DNA of 29,740 nt from a virus: positions 1 to 29,740 of IMG/VR virus record IMGVR_UViG_3300043466_000274. One strand, written 5' to 3'. The notes below the pieces were generated by a model. It did not search any database. It was not told the DNA's origin and was given only the letters and a program-made list of their open reading frames with translations. Below, in pieces: positions 19,925 through 27,746 of this stretch (position 1 is its first letter; each line of letters opens with the position of its first letter). A program made the position numbers and the translations under genes.

Positions 19925-21604
19925 ATGGCAATAGAAACTTCAGTTAATATAGACGTAAACGTAGACGGAACAGCTACGGTAAAACAAGCAGCACAAGGCT
20001 TTGAAGATTTAGGCGATGCAGTTGCAAAAACCCAACGAGAAGCGGAAGCGTTAGCCTTGCAATTTGGAATTAATGACCAGAGGACACAAGAGGCTATAAA
20101 GAGAGCAGGTCAGTACAAGGGGCAACTTGAACAATTAGACCAAGCAGTTGAGGCTAATAAAGGAGGCATTGACCAAATGTTTAGAGCGGTTCAAGGTGTT
20201 GCAGCAGGATTTGAGATTGCGGCAGGTGCTACGGCTCTGTTTGGCTCTGAAAGTGAGGACTTAAATAAAGTACTTATTCGTGTTCAGGGTGCAATGGTAT
20301 TTGCACAAGGCTTACGAGACTTAAAAGAATTTGTACCTGCAATCAAAGCGGTTAATAGTGGTTTCATTAACATGATTAAAACTCTTAACGGAGTTAAAAT
20401 TGCTTTAGCTGCTACTGGTATAGGTGCAATTGTTGCTGTCATTGGTTTGTTTGGTGAGCAGATAGGTGAACTATTTGACAAACTAAAAGAAAAGTTTAAA
20501 GGCTTTACCGATAGCATAGGACTAACAAAGTTTGCAGCCAGAGAAGCAATAAAAGAACAAGAGGCTTTAGTTGATTCTTTGAATAGAGAACTTGCAGTCA
20601 TGGAGGCAAGAGGTGATAGTGAATCAGCACTATTTAAACAGAGACTAAAGATTGCAGAAGAAGAGGCTAAACTTGAAGAGCAAAGACTTGCTATTTTATC
20701 AGAGTCAGAAGACGGTTACCCTGCACAGCAAAAGGCTGCTTTAGATGCTTCCAATAACATCATAGTAACTAAAGAGCAAGAGAATAAACGCTTAAGAGAT
20801 TTAGAAAAGGAAAGAGTAAAAAATAGAGAAGAGGTAAATAAGCAATTATTTGACTTACAAGCTCAAGAGATACAAGCAAACAAAGATAGACTTCAGCAGT
20901 TAACTGATTTACAAAAGCAATATCAAGCAGATTCTAAAGATAATGTAAAGGCTGATTTTCTTTTAAGGTTTAACGAGTTATCAGAGCAATTTAAACAAGA
21001 AAGAGAATTGCTTGAGAACGCTCTTGACATGGAGCTAATAACTGAAGCAGAGTATGACAAATTACAATTAGAACAAGACGCATCGCATCAAAAAAGACGA
21101 AGAGAATTAGAGTTACAATATTTAAACAATCGTTTAGATCAACAGCAGAAATTAGTAGAAGAGACTTTCTCTATTATTACAAATCTAACTGACGCATTTA
21201 CAAGCAACCAAGCCAAGCAGTCAGAGGAATATTTTAAAGTACAAAAGGCGTTCAATATTGCTCAAGTTTTAATTGATACCTACTTCGCAGCACAGAAAGC
21301 TTACAACTCACAGATGACGTTAACTCCTGACTCACCTATCAGAGCAACCATTGCAGCAGCAGCAGCAGTTGCATCTGGTCTTGCACGAGTAGCAGCAATC
21401 AAAAGAACAGAGTTTAATCGTTCAGCACCTCAAACAAGTTTTGGACAGCAAAGCATACAAAGTGCAACTATAAGAAGTTCATCATTGCCTCAAACAGGTG
21501 ACATTTTAACTCAAAATAGGAAAGTATACGTTCTTGAAGGCGATATCACAAGAACACAGCAAAGAGTAGCATCTAACCAATCAGTAAGCGTGTTAGGTGG
21601 TTAA
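19925..21604 (+). CDS. tail tape measure protein
   Basis: 559 aa that would set tail length and pass through the tube at injection. The N-terminal DVNVDGTATVKQAAQGFEDL is typical of tape measures. A hydrophobic central stretch (IALAATGIGAIVAVIGLFGE, near residues 158-180) fits the membrane-inserting part, followed by long charged coiled coil (residues about 200-420, rich in E, K, Q and R). The C-terminal ATIAAAAAVASGLARVAAIK is a second hydrophobic segment. Compared with many siphoviruses it is short, predicting a short tail. The gene starts 1 nt after the previous stop. Confidence 0.88.
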   Translation: MAIETSVNIDVNVDGTATVKQAAQGFEDLGDAVAKTQREAEALALQFGINDQRTQEAIKRAGQYKGQLEQLDQAVEANKGGIDQMFRAVQGVAAGFEIAAGATALFGSESEDLNKVLIRVQGAMVFAQGLRDLKEFVPAIKAVNSGFINMIKTLNGVKIALAATGIGAIVAVIGLFGEQIGELFDKLKEKFKGFTDSIGLTKFAAREAIKEQEALVDSLNRELAVMEARGDSESALFKQRLKIAEEEAKLEEQRLAILSESEDGYPAQQKAALDASNNIIVTKEQENKRLRDLEKERVKNREEVNKQLFDLQAQEIQANKDRLQQLTDLQKQYQADSKDNVKADFLLRFNELSEQFKQERELLENALDMELITEAEYDKLQLEQDASHQKRRRELELQYLNNRLDQQQKLVEETFSIITNLTDAFTSNQAKQSEEYFKVQKAFNIAQVLIDTYFAAQKAYNSQMTLTPDSPIRATIAAAAAVASGLARVAAIKRTEFNRSAPQTSFGQQSIQSATIRSSSLPQTGDILTQNRKVYVLEGDITRTQQRVASNQSVSVLGG

Positions 21605-21605
21605 A

Positions 21606-21635
21606 ATTGAGCCAATTAAAACAAATCACTAATTA
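21606..21635 (+). repeat. conserved gene leader, copy 1 (before the protease gene)
   Basis: ATTGAGCCAA at 21606-21615, 13 nt, then CTAATTA at 21629-21635, followed 6 nt later by the ATG. The same two blocks, separated by the same 13 nt, occur at 22537-22566 before the scaffold gene. No Shine-Dalgarno is present, so the element may be a translation enhancer or a transcription signal. Confidence 0.55.
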
Positions 21636-21641
21636 TAGAAA

Positions 21642-22541
21642 ATGGAATTACCCGTTTACAAACTGATTATCAACCCAGACGATGAAACAGGTGTGGAATT
21701 TGTATCTCTTGTGACTAACCCTGCGATAGAAAGAGACTTCCAATACTTTGACAAGCAACTATTTTTTAACGACTATCCAAAAGCAGCATCTCAAAACGCA
21801 CAGAGAGGAATAAACCTTAACCAAGCAATCGGGAATGAGTGTGCTACGTTAGTGGGAAAGAACAGAGCAAGGCAATTAGTTGCAAACGAGAATCTATCAA
21901 TAGAAACAATCAAACGTACTTATTCTTATTTGTCAAGAGCTAAAGAATACTACAATCCACAAGACACCAAAGCGTGTGGTACTATTTCTTACCTTTTATG
22001 GGGTGGAGAAGAGATGTTAAGATGGACTGAACGCAAACTTGAAGAGTTAGAGTTAACTAAAGCAAGAAAGGCACGTTTTGAGATTCAGAACGAAGAGAAA
22101 CGTATCATCTCTGGTGCTGCAATGATTGCTGATTTACCTATTTACCGGTATGATGAAATCAGAGGTGAATACTATGTCGTATTTGACAAAGAGACCATCT
22201 TTGAAATTGCCAAGAAATGGGCAAGAGGTGATAAGTACGATGCTGTTAACATACATCACGACAAAGCAGTAAAAGGGCTATCTCTATTTGAGTCTTTTAT
22301 CGTTGACAGAGAAAGAGGTATTATGCCTCCTAAAGGTTACGAAGAAGTTGCTGATGGATCATGGTTCTTGTCTTACATTGTAAATGATGATGAAATATGG
22401 GCAAGAGTCAAAGAAGGCGAGTTCAAAGGCTTTTCTGTAGAGGGAATGTTTGACTTCCAAGAGTCAACTGAAGATAAGATTGCTAATGCTATGGTCAGCA
22501 AATTGAAACGCATCCTTGAGAAATGGAACGGTAAAAATTGA
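21642..22541 (+). CDS. capsid maturation protease, XkdF-like, with inserted domain
   Basis: 299 aa. Residues 1-30 (ELPVYKLIINPDDETGVEFV) and about 135-285 (RIISGAAMIADLPIYRYDE, YDAVNIHHDKAVKGLSLFES, then VKEGEFKGFSVEGMFDF) form the XkdF-type prohead protease fold, with the conserved His-His and the G-x-S-V-E segment likely contributing the active site. Between them, residues about 50-125 (CATLVGKNRARQLVANENLS, then GTISYLLWGGEEMLRWTERK) form an inserted helical domain, a type also seen attached to other phage and ParB-like proteins. It would cleave scaffold and capsid during prohead maturation. It lies directly before scaffold and major capsid genes. Confidence 0.8.
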   Translation: MELPVYKLIINPDDETGVEFVSLVTNPAIERDFQYFDKQLFFNDYPKAASQNAQRGINLNQAIGNECATLVGKNRARQLVANENLSIETIKRTYSYLSRAKEYYNPQDTKACGTISYLLWGGEEMLRWTERKLEELELTKARKARFEIQNEEKRIISGAAMIADLPIYRYDEIRGEYYVVFDKETIFEIAKKWARGDKYDAVNIHHDKAVKGLSLFESFIVDRERGIMPPKGYEEVADGSWFLSYIVNDDEIWARVKEGEFKGFSVEGMFDFQESTEDKIANAMVSKLKRILEKWNGKN

Positions 22542-22566
22542 GCCAAAATAAGTAAACCACTAATTA
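22537..22566 (+). repeat. conserved gene leader, copy 2 (before the scaffold gene)
   Basis: ATTGAGCCAA (22537-22546), 13 nt, CTAATTA (22560-22566), then 8 nt to the ATG at 22575. The TGA inside the first block is the stop codon of the protease gene. A shorter relative, ATTGCTAATTACATAAA, precedes the ATG at 24668. Confidence 0.55.
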
Positions 22567-22574
22567 AATATAAA

Positions 22575-23126
22575 ATGAATTCAAAAGAAGTTATTTCAGA
22601 AATCAGAACATTATTGTTCGGTGCTGAAGAGCAGAAGGTAGAAATGGCTACCGCTACGCTCGTTGACGGCACTATCGTAGAATGGGAGGGAGAACTTGCA
22701 GTAGGTACTCCTTTATTTGTTCAAACTGGCGAAGGTCTTATTCCTGCTCCTGACGCAACTCACGAAGTAGAAGGCGGAATGCTTGTAACTACTGAAGGAG
22801 GTATCGTTACCGAAATCGTAGAAACTGAAGCAGAGGTAGAAGTTACTATCGAAGCTAATGAGTTTGCATCGCTTGAGTCTTTCAACTCTTTGTTAGACAA
22901 GTTCAATGAGGTTGTATCTCGTTTAGAGGCAATCGAAAAGAAAGCAGCAGAACAAGAGGCTAAATTCAACTCAATGAAAGAGGTTTTTTCAAAGACCGTT
23001 GACTTGGTTGAAAAAGTAGCAGAATTACCATCTGAAGAGCCTGTTAAAGCACCTGCAAAACTTTCAAAGAAAGAAGAGCAGTTTGCAAACATCATGAAAA
23101 TAGCACAAACCCTAAAAAATAAATAA
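22575..23126 (+). CDS. scaffolding protein candidate
   Basis: 183 aa, strongly acidic with an N-terminal low-complexity beta part (ATLVDGTIVEWEGELAVGTP) and a long C-terminal coiled coil (SLLDKFNEVVSRLEAIEKKA). It ends with a lysine-rich helix (LSKKEEQFANIMKIAQTLKN). This shape, and its place between the protease and the major capsid gene, match phage scaffolding proteins, whose basic C-terminal helix binds capsid subunits. No sequence motif is diagnostic, so the call is by architecture and context. Confidence 0.72.
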   Translation: MNSKEVISEIRTLLFGAEEQKVEMATATLVDGTIVEWEGELAVGTPLFVQTGEGLIPAPDATHEVEGGMLVTTEGGIVTEIVETEAEVEVTIEANEFASLESFNSLLDKFNEVVSRLEAIEKKAAEQEAKFNSMKEVFSKTVDLVEKVAELPSEEPVKAPAKLSKKEEQFANIMKIAQTLKNK

Positions 23127-23131
23127 AAATC

Positions 23132-24067
23132 ATGGCATTTAACGTATCAGGATTAGCAAATTACACAAACGAGCAGTCTACAGAGTTAGTACTTAAGTCT
23201 TTGTTTGGTGGCAAAACTGCCGCTATCTTACAAGCAGCAGGTCAAGTTCAAGTAGGAGTAAAATCAGCAGAGGCATTGAACATCTTGACATCAGATGTTT
23301 ACTTCCAAGCTGATGGTTGTGGTTACACCGCTTCAGGTAACACTACTTTCACTCAACGTAACATCACCGTAGGTAAAATCAAAGTTGAAGAGACTTTGTG
23401 TCCTAAAACCCTTGAGGCTAAATGGATGCAAACTCAAATCGCTCCAGGTTCACCAACTGAAGTACCTTTCGAGGTTCAAATCGGAACTGACAAATCTAAC
23501 AACATCGCTAAATTGTTAGAAGTATCTATGTGGCAAGGTGATACTGCAACAAGCAACACTAACCCTAACACTAACCGTTTTGACGGATTCACTAAAATCA
23601 TCGATGCGGCATCTGCTTCTACAATCGCAGGTAACACTTCATCTGCAACTGCAATCACTATTGCAAACGTAGACGATTTGATTGACAACATCTACGCTGC
23701 TGTTCCTGCTGACATCGCAGATTCTGATGACTTGGTTCTTTGGGTAGGTATTGATACTTTCAAGAAGTACACTACTGCTTTGAGAAATAACAACTTGTTC
23801 CACTATGCTGCTGACAGCGAAGGAATGGAGTTAATCATCCCTGCAACTAACATCAAGATGATTGGTGTAGGCGGATTGAACGGTACTAACAGAATGTTCT
23901 GTGGTCGTTTGAGCAACTTCTTCGTAGGTACTGACCTTGCAAATGAAGAGGAAGAATACAAGTTCTGGTACAGCCAAGATAACGATGAAGTTCGTTTCAG
24001 AGCTACCATGAAGTATGGTGTTCAGATTGCGTTCCCTGATCAAATCGTTCAGTTTAAATTAGCATAA
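23132..24067 (+). CDS. major capsid protein
   Basis: 311 aa, soluble and slightly acidic, following protease and scaffold as usual. The N-terminal part (MAFNVSGLANYTNEQSTELV, LKSLFGGKTAAILQ) and the C-terminal FRATMKYGVQIAFPDQIVQF, which ends in a typical HK97-fold P-domain strand, are features of Bacteroidota siphovirus capsid proteins. Codon choice is the most biased in the window (frequent AAC, GTA, CGT, GAA), consistent with high expression. No Shine-Dalgarno, but an A-rich leader (AAATAAATAAAAATC). The stop codon lies inside the strong AAGGAGG used by the next gene. Confidence 0.85.
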   Translation: MAFNVSGLANYTNEQSTELVLKSLFGGKTAAILQAAGQVQVGVKSAEALNILTSDVYFQADGCGYTASGNTTFTQRNITVGKIKVEETLCPKTLEAKWMQTQIAPGSPTEVPFEVQIGTDKSNNIAKLLEVSMWQGDTATSNTNPNTNRFDGFTKIIDAASASTIAGNTSSATAITIANVDDLIDNIYAAVPADIADSDDLVLWVGIDTFKKYTTALRNNNLFHYAADSEGMELIIPATNIKMIGVGGLNGTNRMFCGRLSNFFVGTDLANEEEEYKFWYSQDNDEVRFRATMKYGVQIAFPDQIVQFKLA

Positions 24068-24072
24068 GGAGG
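24066..24072 (+). promoter_or_regulatory. strong Shine-Dalgarno site AAGGAGG
   Basis: AAGGAGG at 24066-24072, 6 nt before the ATG at 24079. Most genes here lack such a site; other clear ones are GAGGAGG (1851-1857) and AAGGAGG (4109-4115). It overlaps the stop codon of the major capsid gene, favouring immediate reinitiation and a high yield of the following protein. Confidence 0.75.
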
Positions 24073-24078
24073 TAGAAA

Positions 24079-24585
24079 ATGGCTTGTAACTTAACCGCAG
24101 GTTTTACTTTAGATTGTAAAGATTCAGTAGGAGGCGTTAAAGCTATCCACTTGGTAGACTTTGCATCAACAGGATTTACCGTTAGCGGTGGAGAGGTTAC
24201 AGCAACTACCATCGCTTCTGGCAGCGTATATACTTACGAGATGCCAAAGGGTGTTGGTTCTATGACTACCACTACTAACGTATCACAAGAAAACGGAACT
24301 GTATTTAACCAAACAGACGTAGTAGCACGTTTACGCAAGTTGGCAACAACTAAACGTAACGAGTTGAAACTTCTCGCTCAAAATCGTGTATTTTGCGTAG
24401 TAGAAGACAACAATGCTAACTACTGGCTTGTTGGTAAAGAGTACGGATGTGACATCACAGCGATGACGCAAGAGACCGGTACTGCAATGGGTGACAACTA
24501 CGGCTACAATTTCACTTTGAGTGCTATTGAGGCTGAATCACCATACAAATTGCAAGCTTCTGTTGTGACTGCTTTGGGTATCTAA
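24079..24585 (+). CDS. probable tail tube (major tail) protein
   Basis: 168 aa, beta-rich (MACNLTAGFTLDCKDSVGGV, FTVSGGEVTATTIASGSVYT, FTLSAIEAESPYKLQASVVT). The position directly after the major capsid gene, the strong ribosome site, biased codons and the transcription terminator just behind it suggest an abundant virion protein. The size and the ...TLSAIEAESPYK end resemble the major tail protein of Bacteroidota siphophages. A head decoration or stabilising protein is an alternative. Confidence 0.6.
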   Translation: MACNLTAGFTLDCKDSVGGVKAIHLVDFASTGFTVSGGEVTATTIASGSVYTYEMPKGVGSMTTTTNVSQENGTVFNQTDVVARLRKLATTKRNELKLLAQNRVFCVVEDNNANYWLVGKEYGCDITAMTQETGTAMGDNYGYNFTLSAIEAESPYKLQASVVTALGI

Positions 24586-24605
24586 TATTGTTTTCTTTCA
24601 TTGGG

Positions 24606-24634
24606 AAAGGGGAGGCTTCGGTCTCCCTTTTTTT
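24606..24634 (+). terminator. intrinsic terminator after the capsid/tail-tube genes
   Basis: An 11-bp stem (24606-24616 with 24621-24631, two G-U pairs) is closed by the stable tetraloop TTCG, and the 3' strand ends in a run of seven T (24628-24634). It is the clearest Rho-independent terminator in the window, 20 nt after the stop of the tail-tube gene, and would cap the highly expressed capsid unit. Confidence 0.9.
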
Positions 24635-24667
24635 ATGCCATTTCTGAAAAATTGCTAATTACATAAA

Positions 24668-25114
24668 ATGCTACAGATAAATAAGGCAGAGTCTAAAAAT
24701 TGGTATCTCACGTTAACGGAGAAAACCACTATTGCAAACCCTACTTATTTATTCTCATTAAAGCATAGACTTACTGCTGTAGAGTATAACTTCATTCTTA
24801 CTGACTCTTCAAACTACAAAGAAAGATACAACGAATTTGCGATTACAGAGGGTGCAACGGTAACTCTTGATGCAGGTGAGTATGAGTACAAGATTTACGC
24901 TCAAACTTCACCTACTAACGTCATTCCTGCAAACGCTGACGAGTTAGTAGAGCAAGGAATAGTCAAAGTTGACTTTGATGTAGTTAGAACAAGTTACAGC
25001 GTAACACTAAACGAAAAAATATACGAAATTGAAGCACCTGAAACAATCGCTTATCTACTTTTGGAAAGCGGTGATTTCTTACTTCAAGAAGATGACTCTA
25101 AAATTCTACTATAA
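24668..25114 (+). CDS. hypothetical tail-associated protein, 148 aa
   Basis: 148 aa, beta-rich, without membrane spans (MLQINKAESKNWYLTLTEKT, GEYEYKIYAQTSPTN), ending in the unusual hydrophobic/acidic stretch LLLESGDFLLQEDDSKILL. I see this type next to tail-fibre genes of Bacteroidota phages, possibly as an adaptor or chaperone. The ATG follows CTAATTACATAAA, similar to the leaders of the protease and scaffold genes. Its single-base overlap with the fibre gene implies co-translation. Confidence 0.55.
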   Translation: MLQINKAESKNWYLTLTEKTTIANPTYLFSLKHRLTAVEYNFILTDSSNYKERYNEFAITEGATVTLDAGEYEYKIYAQTSPTNVIPANADELVEQGIVKVDFDVVRTSYSVTLNEKIYEIEAPETIAYLLLESGDFLLQEDDSKILL

Positions 25115-26331
25115 TGCCAGATAAAAAAATAAGTGCTTTAGATGCCATTGTAACGATAGCAAACGATGACGTTCTGCCTATTGTCGATAACTCTGCATCT
25201 ACTACCAAGAAGATAAGCATTACACAAATTAAGGCTCTATCGCCTGTTCAAAGCGTAGCAGGTAAAACTGGTGCTGTAACTTTGGATAAGTCCGATGTAA
25301 GTTTGGGCAATGTCGATAACACTTCAGATGCTGACAAGCCTGTATCTACTGCAACACAAACTGCCTTAAACGCTAAACAAGCTACTTTAGTAAGTGGGAC
25401 TAACATTAAGACCATTAACGGAACTTCGCTTTTAGGAAGCGGAGATATTACAATTAGCGGTGGTGGTGGGATTTCTGACGGTGACAAAGGAGATATAACT
25501 GTTAGTGCAAGTGGAGCAACTTGGACTATTGATAACGGTGTTGTTAACAATGATAAGGTAGCAAGTGGAATAGATGCTGCGAAGTTGGCTGATGGTAGTG
25601 TGAGTAATGCTGAATTTCAATATCTTAATGGTGTAAGTAGTTCGATTCAGACGCAGTTAGATGGCAAAGTTGACGAAAACGCAGCGATAACAGGAGCCAC
25701 AAAAACGAAAATTACCTACGATGCGAAAGGTTTAGTAACTGCTGGAGCAGATGCAACCACCGCAGACATAGCAGATAGCACGAATAAGCGTTATGTAACC
25801 GATGCACAATTAACGGTTATCGGTAACACAAGCGGAACTAATACAGGCGATAACGCCACAAATAGTCAGTATAGTGGATTGGCTGCGAGTAAAGAGGACG
25901 TGGCTAACAAATCAACATCGGTAACTACTGACCAAGCATCAAACACTAAATACCCATCAGTTAAGGCGGTGTATGATTGGGCGGTGGGATTATTTGCAAC
26001 CATTTCAAACTTGGCATTAAAGACCGATAAATTGGTGGTGGCTAACCGCCAAACGGCATCCTATACTTTGGTTTTGTCCGATGCTGACAAGTTAGTCGAG
26101 ATGAACGTGGCAACGGCAAATAACTTGACCGTTCCTGCATCAGTTTTTTCAGCAGGTACACAAATTTTATTGGCTCAATACGGTGCAGGACAAACAACGG
26201 TAGTTGCAGGTTCAGGAATGACAATTCGCAGCAACGGAGGTAAGTTGAAGTTGAATGTTCAATATAGCGGTGCGACTTTGGTGTTTATTTCGTCCACTGA
26301 AAGTTATTTATTTGGGGATATAGTAGCATGA
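25114..26331 (+). CDS. tail fibre-like protein
   Basis: 405 aa. N-terminus KKISALDAIVTIANDDVLPI, then VQSVAGKTGAVTLDKSDVSL and LGNVDNTSDADKPVS, the repeated collagen-like/knotted motif widespread in phage tail fibres, followed by further TTADIADSTNKRYVTDAQL-type repeats. The last 95 residues (NRQTASYTLVLSDADKLVEM, then VPASVFSAGTQILLAQYGAG) form a C-terminal beta-roll domain found at fibre ends. Low in cysteine and aromatic residues as expected for a trimeric fibre. It probably binds the host surface together with the next protein. Confidence 0.78.
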   Translation: MPDKKISALDAIVTIANDDVLPIVDNSASTTKKISITQIKALSPVQSVAGKTGAVTLDKSDVSLGNVDNTSDADKPVSTATQTALNAKQATLVSGTNIKTINGTSLLGSGDITISGGGGISDGDKGDITVSASGATWTIDNGVVNNDKVASGIDAAKLADGSVSNAEFQYLNGVSSSIQTQLDGKVDENAAITGATKTKITYDAKGLVTAGADATTADIADSTNKRYVTDAQLTVIGNTSGTNTGDNATNSQYSGLAASKEDVANKSTSVTTDQASNTKYPSVKAVYDWAVGLFATISNLALKTDKLVVANRQTASYTLVLSDADKLVEMNVATANNLTVPASVFSAGTQILLAQYGAGQTTVVAGSGMTIRSNGGKLKLNVQYSGATLVFISSTESYLFGDIVA

Positions 26332-27095
26332 TATTAAGCACACACGGTATAGTAGGAAGTCAAATTTTACAGATAGACCCTGATTATTTGGCTTTTGTAA
26401 ATAGAGTAACAACTGCGGGAGGGTCTTTATCTACGACGGAGCAATCAGCAGTTTTGCAACTTGTAAAGGACTTAAAAGATTACGGCATTTGGACTAAAAT
26501 GAAAGCCATCTACCCTATGGTAGGGGCAAGTCAAGCAGCGTGTTCGCAAAATTTAAAGAGTTCAAGTTTTACAGGTACTTTTACAACGGGTTGGACTTTT
26601 GCAAGTACAGGTGCAACACCAAATGGAAGTAGTGCATATATGAATACAGGGTTAAATGCAAGTGGAAATTTAACAACATCCAATGCACATTTGTCGGTTT
26701 ATGTAAATGTCCTGTCAGGGGCAGGGGATAGAATTAATGGAACTTATCCTGGAATTTTTATAGACCAATTTAGTGGCACGAGTATTTATTACGGCGTAGG
26801 CTCTGAAAATACAGCCAGTAATGCTGTAAATAACCTTGGTCTAATACAAGTGAACGCCCTATCAAATTTAGGCATTTTTAGAAATGGCGTAAATTTACAA
26901 TCAGTTGCAACTGGAGGAACTTTGCCATCAAGAACATTGTTTTTAGGTGCATCAAATAAAGGTTCTGGCGGGGAGTATTGGTGGAGTGGAAGAATGTCTT
27001 TTTCCTCAATTGGTGACGGATTAACCGCCACCGAAGTATCCAACTTTTACACAGCAGTACAGGCATTTCAAACAACCCTTTCACGTCAAGTATAA
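26328..27095 (+). CDS. tail protein with concanavalin/LamG-like C-terminal domain
   Basis: 255 aa. The N-terminus (residues 1-70, FVNRVTTAGGSLSTTEQSAV, DYGIWTKMKAIYPMVG) is a helical adaptor segment I associate with Bacteroidota phage tail proteins. The rest is a beta-sandwich in the LamG/concanavalin style (NAHLSVYVNVLSGAGDR, GIFRNGVNLQS, LFLGASNKGSGGEYWWSG). Such domains commonly bind glycans, so a receptor-binding role is likely but not shown. It is ATGA-coupled to the fibre gene and 1-bp-coupled to the next. Confidence 0.65.
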   Translation: MILSTHGIVGSQILQIDPDYLAFVNRVTTAGGSLSTTEQSAVLQLVKDLKDYGIWTKMKAIYPMVGASQAACSQNLKSSSFTGTFTTGWTFASTGATPNGSSAYMNTGLNASGNLTTSNAHLSVYVNVLSGAGDRINGTYPGIFIDQFSGTSIYYGVGSENTASNAVNNLGLIQVNALSNLGIFRNGVNLQSVATGGTLPSRTLFLGASNKGSGGEYWWSGRMSFSSIGDGLTATEVSNFYTAVQAFQTTLSRQV

Positions 27096-27325
27096 TGATA
27101 GGCTACATTTTAACCGAAGAACAATTAAACGAGGTACAAGGCAAATTTATCACGCCATATCTTTTTATTAACTGCGTTCAAGACATTAACGGCACTTGGT
27201 TCTTTTTCGGCAACGAGCAAGACAAAGAGGTTTTTAAAGATTCCGAATATATGTGGTTGTTTGACTTACCACAAGGAGAATACATACCTAAACCAACACC
27301 TAACCCATTCGATGAAACTAACTGA
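27095..27325 (+). CDS. small hypothetical protein, 76 aa
   Basis: 76 aa: IGYILTEEQLNEVQGKFITP, then WFFFGNEQDKEVFKDS and a proline-rich acidic tail (PKPTPNPFDETN). It probably works with the preceding tail protein since the stop/start bases overlap. No family is recognised. Its 3' end overlaps the holin-like gene by 14 nt. Confidence 0.55.
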   Translation: MIGYILTEEQLNEVQGKFITPYLFINCVQDINGTWFFFGNEQDKEVFKDSEYMWLFDLPQGEYIPKPTPNPFDETN

Positions 27326-27482
27326 TACAACCGCTAACGCTTTAACTACAACATCATTTGTAGGTGCTTTTAGCTCTATTGCTACTACTTGGAATCCTAT
27401 TATCTCCGCTATCGGTGGGTTAATTGCAATCGTTACAGGCTTACTCGGTGCTATTTACTACATTAAAAAACTACGAAAATGA
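27312..27482 (+). CDS. holin-like small membrane protein A
   Basis: 56 aa from the ATG at 27312, rather than 27261, which would lie wholly inside the previous gene. The N-terminal part is polar (KLTDTTANALTTTSFV), with one long hydrophobic span (WNPIISAIGGLIAIVTGLLG, AIYYIKKL) and a basic C-terminus. Size, single or paired helix and the next gene being a second small membrane protein suggest a lysis pore or its partner. The endolysin, at the other end of the late region, has no signal peptide and needs a holin. Confidence 0.62.
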   Translation: MKLTDTTANALTTTSFVGAFSSIATTWNPIISAIGGLIAIVTGLLGAIYYIKKLRK

Positions 27483-27649
27483 TTGACCGTATATTTAAAA
27501 ATTGGAAATCTACTGCATTAGGAATAGGAGTTATGGCTGTAGGCTTTTTGCTTGTATGGTTTGAAAAAGCAACATTAACTGAGTTTACGGCATTTATTGG
27601 CGGAGGTTTACTACTTTTATTTTCAAAAGATGGCAAAGCAGCAGATTAA
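27479..27649 (+). CDS. holin-like small membrane protein B
   Basis: 56 aa. Two hydrophobic helices (TALGIGVMAVGFLLVWFEKA and FTAFIGGGLLLLFSKDGK) are linked by a short polar turn, with a basic N-terminus (MIDRIFKNWKS), the layout of a class II holin. Its ATG overlaps the stop of the previous small membrane protein, and its end overlaps the next gene by 20 nt. I cannot say which of the two genes is the holin and which might be an antiholin. Confidence 0.65.
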   Translation: MIDRIFKNWKSTALGIGVMAVGFLLVWFEKATLTEFTAFIGGGLLLLFSKDGKAAD

Positions 27650-27746
27650 CTTATTTAAAGCAAAGCCAACTAAAAAACTTAGACGGCATACCAAACACAA
27701 GAATAAACACAAATCAACTAAACCATATAACGGACAAGGAAGATGA
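27630..27746 (+). CDS. small basic peptide, 38 aa
   Basis: 38 aa, 16 of them Lys, Arg or His (KPTKKLRRHTKHKNKHKS), ending NGQGR. It starts within the holin-like gene and ends with the ATGA overlap onto the portal gene. The basic plus GQGR-end pattern is one I associate with short ORFs beside the portal gene in Bacteroidota phages. A DNA- or RNA-binding role is likely from charge alone. Confidence 0.62.
   Translation: MAKQQINLFKAKPTKKLRRHTKHKNKHKSTKPYNGQGR

Noticed and set aside
27261-27311. Upstream ATG (27261) for holin-like protein A
   Set aside because: The extra 17 residues are fully contained in the preceding gene and break the usual short polar N-terminus of such proteins.
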